The position numbers were made by a program, and so were the translations under genes. Source: Lojkania enalia (taxonomy: Eukaryota; Ascomycota; Dothideomycetes; Pleosporales). From it: 64,000 nucleotides of DNA. The notes beneath the pieces are model-generated. The model saw only the letters and a program-made list of their open reading frames with translations, was not told where the DNA came from and did no database searches. Each line of letters opens with the position of its first letter. Position 1 is the first letter of the stretch. Below, piece after piece: positions 58,267 to 64,000 of this stretch. The stretch lies in NCBI GenBank assembly GCA_010094045.1, contig ML986616.1, forward strand, positions 62,001 to 126,000. The letters run 5' to 3'.

Positions 58267-59225
58267 AAATAGCGGGTTGCCCCGAATACCCTGATCTTCC
58301 CCAACCATAGAGGTTGACGGCCTCCGGTCACTATATATCTCGGCTCGGCATGAAATTACTCGGTAATACCCTGAGGCGGAGACTACATTCTTTACCAGCT
58401 TCCCAGACCTCAAAAGATGGATATCACAGTCTTTACCGCTAGCGGATATTTACTAAGCTGCGACATATAATAGGCTACAAGCGTGGCTGGGGCAACCGCT
58501 GTATTGGTCCGGATCTACTGAATGAGAAGTGGTCGATGGCGGCAAATGTGCAGCCAATTTCGTGAACAGCATGGATGATGGATGAGGGATACTTTTCTTT
58601 GCTGATCACGAATGTATCCTGAGGGCTTGTACACCTAGGTGATATATGTATACACGGTGGGGAAAGCAAGGATACCAGAGCGGAATGCTAGACCTATAGG
58701 GTGGGAAAGTCATTTTAGCGCATCTAGATACTTAGAAAGGAATCAGCGCCCCGGCAGCATGTTTCTTCCGCCTTGGCTGGATGATCGCACAGATTTGAGG
58801 ATATTGTGTTGGGCGGCCACATCACTTCGTATATGCGGATATCCGTCCAGTATAGAATTACCGCAGTCTGTCTAACCATTTGGTTTGATCATTGTACTGG
58901 ATTGGCTTCGGCTCCAATTACAATTCCACCACTGCTAGCGGACAACGTACTTTCGCCTTGTCCTACGCACCATCCCAGTCGGACATCTATTTCTTTTCCA
59001 AAGACATTCTCTAAGTGGCGTGACCTATTCCTCTTCTTGCTTGCACTGCGGAAAGTGGGGTGCTACAAAAGTAGGATCTCCGACTTGCGTTAAGGAAGCT
59101 TTAGGCAACGAGTGGTTCTCATTGCCCGCCCGAATTCGTGCGGCTTGAAATCCTAATAGTAGACTCTCCATTCTAGTCGCCTATCCAGTGCCTATACCTT
59201 TTCGAAACGTGAAATATAATACCAA
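58267..59225. other. Intergenic, 1 kb
   Basis: 3' regions of the orphan gene (+) and the F-box gene (-) facing each other. No other gene or RNA was identified. Confidence 0.45.
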
Positions 59226-59867
59226 TCAATCCATTACATCTCTTGACACCATGCCCTCAATCGTGACTCCCTTGGCATGACGAGAGAACTGAGCCCGATT
59301 TTCCGCATCCGTTTTCCAAAACAAACTCGCGCTCGGATGGAGGAGTAGTGTTGCCGGCGGTTGCGTCACCAGCATGCGTCTCCAGGATGCATGGTCGTAC
59401 AAGAACACATTGATCCAATAAGGGTCCAGAACGACATCTCCTCGAAATCGAACATGAGCCATCATCTTGACCGATCCATCTGCACTCCGGCGCACGCCTA
59501 TAACTCGGGTGTTGAGTAATCTCGAGAGCCTATTGTGGAGGAATGGATTCCATTTTAGCATTTCCCATAAGCCAGTATCGCCTGATTGGTGGGCGGGGTC
59601 TAGGAATAGGGCGCGTAGGATGCGTTTCGATGAGAGGATCACAGCTCGGAAGGTGCGGCATACGCGTTGAGCCAGGAGGAGATCCAGCGCTGGGAGATGA
59701 AGAAGAATGGCCTCGAGAATTTCCACGGGCAATGAAGTGAGTGTTGATTTTGTTGCGCTTTTCTGGGAAGGAAGCAGGGCCAGCGGGGCTGGTCCGAATT
59801 TTGGAGACCGGTTGGATGAATCACTCTCAGCCGCTCCCATGATGGTTGACGAGAATTGGCAGCCCAT
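59226..59867 (-). CDS. F-box protein with N-terminal MGC acylation motif
   Basis: A single exon of 213 residues. The F-box is at about residues 40-80: TSLPVEILEAILLHLPALDL followed by LLAQRVCRTFRAVILSS. A Trp- and Arg-rich part follows (LWEMLKWNPFL, MMAHVRFRGDVVL, ASWRRMLVTQPPATLLL). F-box proteins connect substrates to SCF ubiquitin ligases through Skp1; the target here is unknown. The first ATG gives MGCQFSST: Gly2 with Ser6 fits the N-myristoylation rule and Cys3 is a palmitoylation candidate, so membrane attachment is predicted. A longer frame upstream would need a TTG start and is not used. The region after the F-box resembles the many fungal F-box proteins without named C-terminal repeats. 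Confidence 0.85.
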   Translation of the reverse strand: MGCQFSSTIMGAAESDSSNRSPKFGPAPLALLPSQKSATKSTLTSLPVEILEAILLHLPALDLLLAQRVCRTFRAVILSSKRILRALFLDPAHQSGDTGLWEMLKWNPFLHNRLSRLLNTRVIGVRRSADGSVKMMAHVRFRGDVVLDPYWINVFLYDHASWRRMLVTQPPATLLLHPSASLFWKTDAENRAQFSRHAKGVTIEGMVSRDVMD

Positions 59868-61134
59868 CTCATTCGAAGAGTTGACGAAGATATGACTTTT
59901 AGCCAATTAACTATTGCGCTGATTTCGATGTGTTCCAGCATCTAGGCTGGAGTGTCTTAGTGTAGACGAATCTGGATGATAGGAGAGATGGATGAAGCAA
60001 CAGCGCTTGAGCCCCGCGCTAAGCTTAAACCATCCCTACGGAACATGATGTAATCCTTGACTCCGATTCCAGAGACGCAAAGTGATACTCAAAGATTAGG
60101 ATGGAAAAGATATGGAATGCAGAAAGATACAGATTGCTGGCTAGGGAAATTTTTGCTGCTGGAGGGTTTGCTTCAGCTCTATTTAGAGTGAAGGATGACA
60201 GCATCCGCACGAGGCTCTCGTAACCCCCGGAAAATAGGCACACGGCACATGCCTAATATGCACGCTCGCGCCTTTACTTGTACCATAGTGGTCGAGATCG
60301 TGTCGATAGCTGCAAATCAAGAAGTATGGGGCCGATCATAGAAACTTTGGCCAGCTACATTGTGGCATGAGTGACAGATGATTGGGTCGCTAATTTACAA
60401 GAAATTGTCCGGGAACAAGTTTCTGACGTAGTCTCTCCAACGTCCCCGACTACACGGACGTGCACTACTGATGGCATGGAAGATGCCGGTTATTCGGCGG
60501 TGACGACGGCAGATTCGCTGGCAACGAGCATCTTGACTATTTCGGAGCTGATCATGAGCACGCCTTCGCTGCCGTTGACGCCAGCCCCGCAAACCGCAGC
60601 CTGCCATCTTACGATGCGGAGCAAGAAATCTTGGAAAGTTTCAACCTTGGACCTCATTATTGGCGCCGTCGTGGAAGCGTGACAGCCTGCTGGCTGAATA
60701 AACCCCTCGCAACTGCTTTTGGAGCTGCTTCGGCAAGGATGTCCCCAGAAGGGTGACCTCATGGGACGTGGGAAAACACGGTGGTCGAATCACTGGAGCC
60801 GGTGTTGTGTAGCCCCAAAGCTTCCTCAAAGCGCCAGCAGAAAACCAAGGTCGGGAGATGCTGGCAGGATATTGCAAACTGCAAACAAGGACCCTGTATG
60901 ACGGGCCGCGTATTTAGATACGTGGCTGGCTCGAAACCCATCTCCTTTGTCTGCACCACCAGATTTTAACAACAGGTCCTCCACATAAGCTCCAGGATCC
61001 CAAGCTCCCTTATTATCGTCGTTGCCGCCATTGCAACTTCCATTTGCGGATTTATGTTTTCCTTGCTCTATCGCCGTCCACCCTCATAACCGCAGTATTC
61101 CTCTCACAACCCGAACTCTCTACCATTAAGCAAC
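59868..61134. other. Intergenic, 1.3 kb
   Basis: No supported gene. A 103-codon frame at 60371-60682 would need a GTG start and has no domain. Divergent promoters for the F-box gene (-) and the MARVEL gene (+) must lie here. Confidence 0.45.
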
Positions 61135-61651
61135 ATGATCCTCTCTCGCGCATTCTCTATTTTCTTCCGGTTCGGCGAATTTGTCTGCGCGGCTGTAGTC
61201 CTTGGGATTGTCGCATATTTCATCAACCAGTACGATGAGTTCGGCGTCGGCCCTCTCGGAAGAGAGATATACGCAATCGTCATTGCATCTCTGTCAGTCC
61301 TCTTTTCGCTCATCTGGATGATTCCCACCACAGCATCCATGATGCACTACCCGATCGACCTGCTCTTTTCTGCAGCCTGGTATGTCACGTCCTGCTGGAT
61401 GAATATGTCCAAGCTAATATGAACACAGGTTTGCTGCCTTCGGTGTCCTAGTGAACTGGATTAACCGCGTTAATTGCGGTGGAATCTTTCACTGGGGTGG
61501 CATCACTCGCCGTGGATCATACTGCGGGCAATGGAAGGCGGCGGAAGCCTTCTCGTTCATCTCAGCCATTTTCTGGCTCGCATCTTTCCTGCTCGGCGTT
61601 GTTGTATATCACAAGTTGAGGCGTGACCCCGTGGCTACAGACGGCTCCTAG
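61135..61651 (+). CDS. MARVEL-domain membrane protein (Nce102-like)
   Basis: Two exons (intron 61380-61428) encode 155 residues. Four hydrophobic segments are visible: FFRFGEFVCAAVVLGIVAYF, AIVIASLSVLFSLIWMIP, DLLFSAAWFAAFGVLV and FSFISAIFWLASFLLGVVVY. Conserved polar signs include NWINRVNCGG and the GQWKAAEAFSFIS stretch between helices 3 and 4. This is the MARVEL fold of small fungal membrane proteins related to Nce102/Fhn1, which organise sterol-rich eisosome domains. The specific role here is inferred. The splice joins TG and G into Trp, giving AAWFAAF, and removes a premature stop. Confidence 0.86.
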
Positions 61652-62186
61652 TAAGCACCTCCCCTTGTATAAGGTCAAAATCCTTTGCTGATTCTCGAAG
61701 CCGTCGCCGACGCTGGCATCGGTCCCGTGTCTAGACGTGGTCTGCAACCCAGCGGTGCGATTCAGGGGTATGAGGCATTTGTGTAAGATGATTGATGATC
61801 CTAGAGCAGGAATTTCAGGACTGGGTGATGGTAATACAGCTCACGCGTTCTTAAGATTGATACCCGTTTGGCCAACGTTGAGGGATTATAATGCAGTCGA
61901 CGATACTTGCTCTCTTTTTATATTTTCTACCATTTTCACGTCTATTTAATAAGAAATCGGCGGCTTAACGATAGTCATCTAAAATGAATATTTTAAGCAT
62001 ATCTTTTCACCTGTCGTGCACCATGAGGGTCCCCCTAGCAAGCCATGCCACTCTAACCCCAGACGGCGCGGCAGCCGAGCTGGTTGCTTATCGACAGCCT
62101 AATGCAGCCCCTCATTCTGGTTCGACGAGGTCACTCATTATTGCCCGCAGTGGAGTTCTCACAGCTTCCTCGACGGTGCCGCAGTC
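61652..62186. other. Intergenic, 0.5 kb
   Basis: 3' region of the MARVEL gene and promoter of the dehydrogenase gene. Frames at 61737-61949 and upstream of 62187 have no domain. Confidence 0.45.
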
Positions 62187-63176
62187 ATGGCAGCGCCGTT
62201 CGCAACCGTGGGCATCATTTCCATCGGCCAGATGGGCCTCGGCGTTGCTAAACTTCTCGTCGCCCACAACTACCGCGTGCTTACCAACGTCGCAAACCGC
62301 AGCGCCGCAACGCAGACACGGGCGCACGATGCTCGGCTTGGGCTCGTCAATAGCGATGCAGAGCTCGTGGCTGAGTGTGACTACATCCTATCTATTGTGC
62401 CTCCACGGGACGCCGTAGAGACCGCCCGCCGAATGGTCGATGCTCTCTGCAGCAGCTCACCGTCTCCCCAACGCGCATCGACATGGCCCCTCTACTACCT
62501 CGACCTAAATGCTATCGCTCCATCCACCGTCTCCAGCATCGCTAAAATGCTCAGCCAGAATGCGCCGCATGTGCGCTTCGTAGACGGGGGCATCATCGGT
62601 GGGCCGCCCTCCCAACAAGCCAACAGCACGTCATGGACGCGCCCGGGCATCCCCCTCTCGGGCTCTCACCCGCTCCACGAAGCGCCCGTCAACGGAGCCC
62701 ACCTCGCCGAAACACTGAACAGCAGATATATTGGGCCCAAGGTGGGCTCCGCGTCCGGCCTGAAATGCTGCTTCGCCGCCCTATCCAAGGGCATGACGGC
62801 TCTGGCCCTCCAAGCCTTCAGTACCGCCTCGGCGCTCGACGTCCTGCCGCACCTGCAAACCTACCTCGATGAGTACAATCCGAAAGGGGGGGAGAGAGCG
62901 GCCAAGGGTATCGTTGGGTGTCCGCCCAAGGCGTATAGATGGGTAGAAGAGATGCATCAGATTGGCAATTGCTTTGCCGAGGACGGCGGGTGGAGCGAGC
63001 AAGCGCGCATATTCAGGCAGATTGCCGGCGTGTATGAAGGGCTAGCGAGCGTCGTGGAAAAGCGAGGCGGGGTTGCGGGCATGGGAAATGTAGAGGGAGC
63101 AATAGATGCGCTGAGGGAGGGCTTAGAAGAGGATAGAGCTATGATGAATGACGAATTGGAGCGGGATGATCAGTGA
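62187..63176 (+). CDS. NAD(P)-binding dehydrogenase-like protein with DUF1932
   Basis: One exon, 329 residues. The N-terminus has a Rossmann start, TVGIISIGQMGLGVAKLL, the GxGxMG-type loop of 6-phosphogluconate and beta-hydroxyacid dehydrogenases (first Gly replaced by Ser-Ile-Gly spacing). YILSIVPPRDA is the second strand pair. The C-terminal DUF1932 helical domain includes GSASGLKCCFAALSKGMTAL with the likely catalytic Lys region. It probably oxidises a hydroxy acid with NAD(P), substrate unknown. Between these a Ser/Pro-rich loop (about residues 88-98) and another with IIGGPPSQQ are present. The start ATG is the first in frame after a stop. Confidence 0.85.
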   Translation: MAAPFATVGIISIGQMGLGVAKLLVAHNYRVLTNVANRSAATQTRAHDARLGLVNSDAELVAECDYILSIVPPRDAVETARRMVDALCSSSPSPQRASTWPLYYLDLNAIAPSTVSSIAKMLSQNAPHVRFVDGGIIGGPPSQQANSTSWTRPGIPLSGSHPLHEAPVNGAHLAETLNSRYIGPKVGSASGLKCCFAALSKGMTALALQAFSTASALDVLPHLQTYLDEYNPKGGERAAKGIVGCPPKAYRWVEEMHQIGNCFAEDGGWSEQARIFRQIAGVYEGLASVVEKRGGVAGMGNVEGAIDALREGLEEDRAMMNDELERDDQ

Positions 63177-63241
63177 CCTGTCCGAGAAATGCAAAGCACT
63201 TGTTCGTGTGTTAGGTTTATGATTGTCTTCTACCGTTCCCC

Positions 63242-64000
63242 TTATGCTATCCACGCACGATCCTTCTCCATATGGCGACCGTCCTTGTACTTGATCGCGT
63301 GGCTGTCGTCTGCCCGAGGCTTCTCCGTCCTACAGAGCCAGAATCCCCACTCTTCAATCGCTTCCAACACGCTGTTGCTCAGCACCGAGCTAAATCTCCA
63401 GCCCAAGAACGGAATCAAACCGCCTATTACTGCATCCATCACCCAATGATTCGCTGTTGCAAGGATGGTGAGTAGCATACTTACCGGCCAAGCAAATATC
63501 ACTGCCCTCAATACAGGATGCGGAGAGAACCGCGCCAAGGAAACTGCGATAAACAACGACGTCCCGAAATGCAAAGACGGCATCGCCGCAATGGTAAGCT
63601 GATGCGGATTATTATTCCAATTAAACGACTCCCCACCCTTAAAACGACGCGGGTGCAACACGTCCATGTATCCGTACTCCACTGGCATCAGCCTTGGCGG
63701 CTTACACCGCCAACTCGTGAACACGATGAATGCGATGAGGTTGTCCATGGCGATGGTCCTGCGTATCTTGGCGAAGGTCGCGTGCGGGAGGTAGGTGTAT
63801 GTATACACGATAAAACATACGCCGACGATGATGTGGGACAAGTATATCTTGGCTAGGACAGGCATCAGCCATGGTAGGTGGGAGAGAATAAATTTCTGGA
63901 TAGGCAGCTCGATGGCAATGTTTAGGCGCTGTTCTAAATGCAGAAGGGCGAGAGCGTGAGCTTCAGCTAGTTGGTTGACGTCGGCATTGCGGCGGATTAG
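63242..64000 (-). CDS. PAP2-superfamily phosphatase/IPC-synthase-like protein (5' end outside window)
   Basis: A minus-strand frame runs from the window edge (64000) to a stop at 63242, 252 codons with no in-frame stop. It is truncated at its 5' end by the window, so no start can be assigned. Several membrane helices are present (YLSHIIVGVCFIVYTYTYL, AVIFAWPVSMLLTILATA). PAP2 signature 2 is SLHFGTS, signature 3 is ANHWVMDAVIGG, and the first signature region resembles CKPPRLMP. The PAP2_3 branch includes lipid phosphatases and inositolphosphoryl transferases such as Aur1-like proteins. The C-terminal tail is basic and polar. Exact substrate is unknown. Confidence 0.82.
   Translation of the reverse strand, partial: LIRRNADVNQLAEAHALALLHLEQRLNIAIELPIQKFILSHLPWLMPVLAKIYLSHIIVGVCFIVYTYTYLPHATFAKIRRTIAMDNLIAFIVFTSWRCKPPRLMPVEYGYMDVLHPRRFKGGESFNWNNNPHQLTIAAMPSLHFGTSLFIAVSLARFSPHPVLRAVIFAWPVSMLLTILATANHWVMDAVIGGLIPFLGWRFSSVLSNSVLEAIEEWGFWLCRTEKPRADDSHAIKYKDGRHMEKDRAWIA

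Overview
The window is nuclear DNA of a filamentous ascomycete (Pezizomycotina). Genes are interrupted by short GT-AG introns, mostly 45-75 nt, with CTRAY-like branch sites. Eukaryotic housekeeping genes (SLA2, SLU7, SSS1, NPT1, an Sso-type syntaxin, a DCAF11-type WD40 protein) sit beside secreted plant-cell-wall genes: a GH5 glucanase, a PL4 rhamnogalacturonan lyase, a CDH-type cytochrome and a DUF1996 protein. Genus and species cannot be read from the sequence. A plant-associated or saprotrophic life style is inferred from the secretome genes.

Region by region. 1-5.5 kb is an AT-rich gene graveyard: two solo LTRs, each with a perfect 5-bp target-site duplication, one of them inserted at the edge of a decayed seven-helix (fungal rhodopsin/SAT5-like) fragment, and a cytochrome P450 pseudogene full of stops. 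5.5-10.9 kb: DCAF11/LEC14B-like WD40 gene (+), the four-exon SSS1/Sec61-gamma gene (-), and a CFIm68/CPSF6-like RRM protein (+). 12.5-18 kb: GH5-CBM_X2-CBM46-like glucanase and a 751-residue orphan. 18-21.4 kb is gene-poor with one decayed reading frame. 21.4-29.1 kb: SLA2 (-), SLU7 (-) and NPT1 (+). 30-37.5 kb: syntaxin (+), Tri12-like MFS transporter (+) and a large secreted protein (-). 39.9-42.5 kb: AA8-type cytochrome (+) and DUF1996 protein (-), tail to tail. 42.5-46.9 kb is AT-rich and mostly empty, with one possible pseudogene. 46.9-52.4 kb: DJ-1/PfpI protein (-), class II aldolase (-), PL4 lyase (+). 52.4-57.7 kb is empty. 57.7-64 kb: a small orphan, an F-box protein starting with an MGC motif, a MARVEL protein, a DUF1932-type dehydrogenase and the 3' part of a PAP2 phosphatase that runs off the window.

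For every spliced gene described here except the partial PAP2 gene, the exon boundaries I propose were checked by hand: exon lengths sum to a multiple of three and the frame stays open. There is no operon logic. The cell-wall genes probably act together outside the cell (cellulose or glucan, rhamnogalacturonan, redox partner), while the housekeeping genes serve endocytosis, secretion, splicing, 3'-end formation and NAD salvage. No rRNA, convincing tRNA or complete transposon was seen. I found no obviously new multi-gene system. The most unusual items are the LTR-riddled pseudogene island, the bacterial-style GH5 architecture, a DJ-1 protein with Ser in place of the usual Cys and an RRxS-rich insert, and SLA2 without a recognisable mating-type gene beside it.
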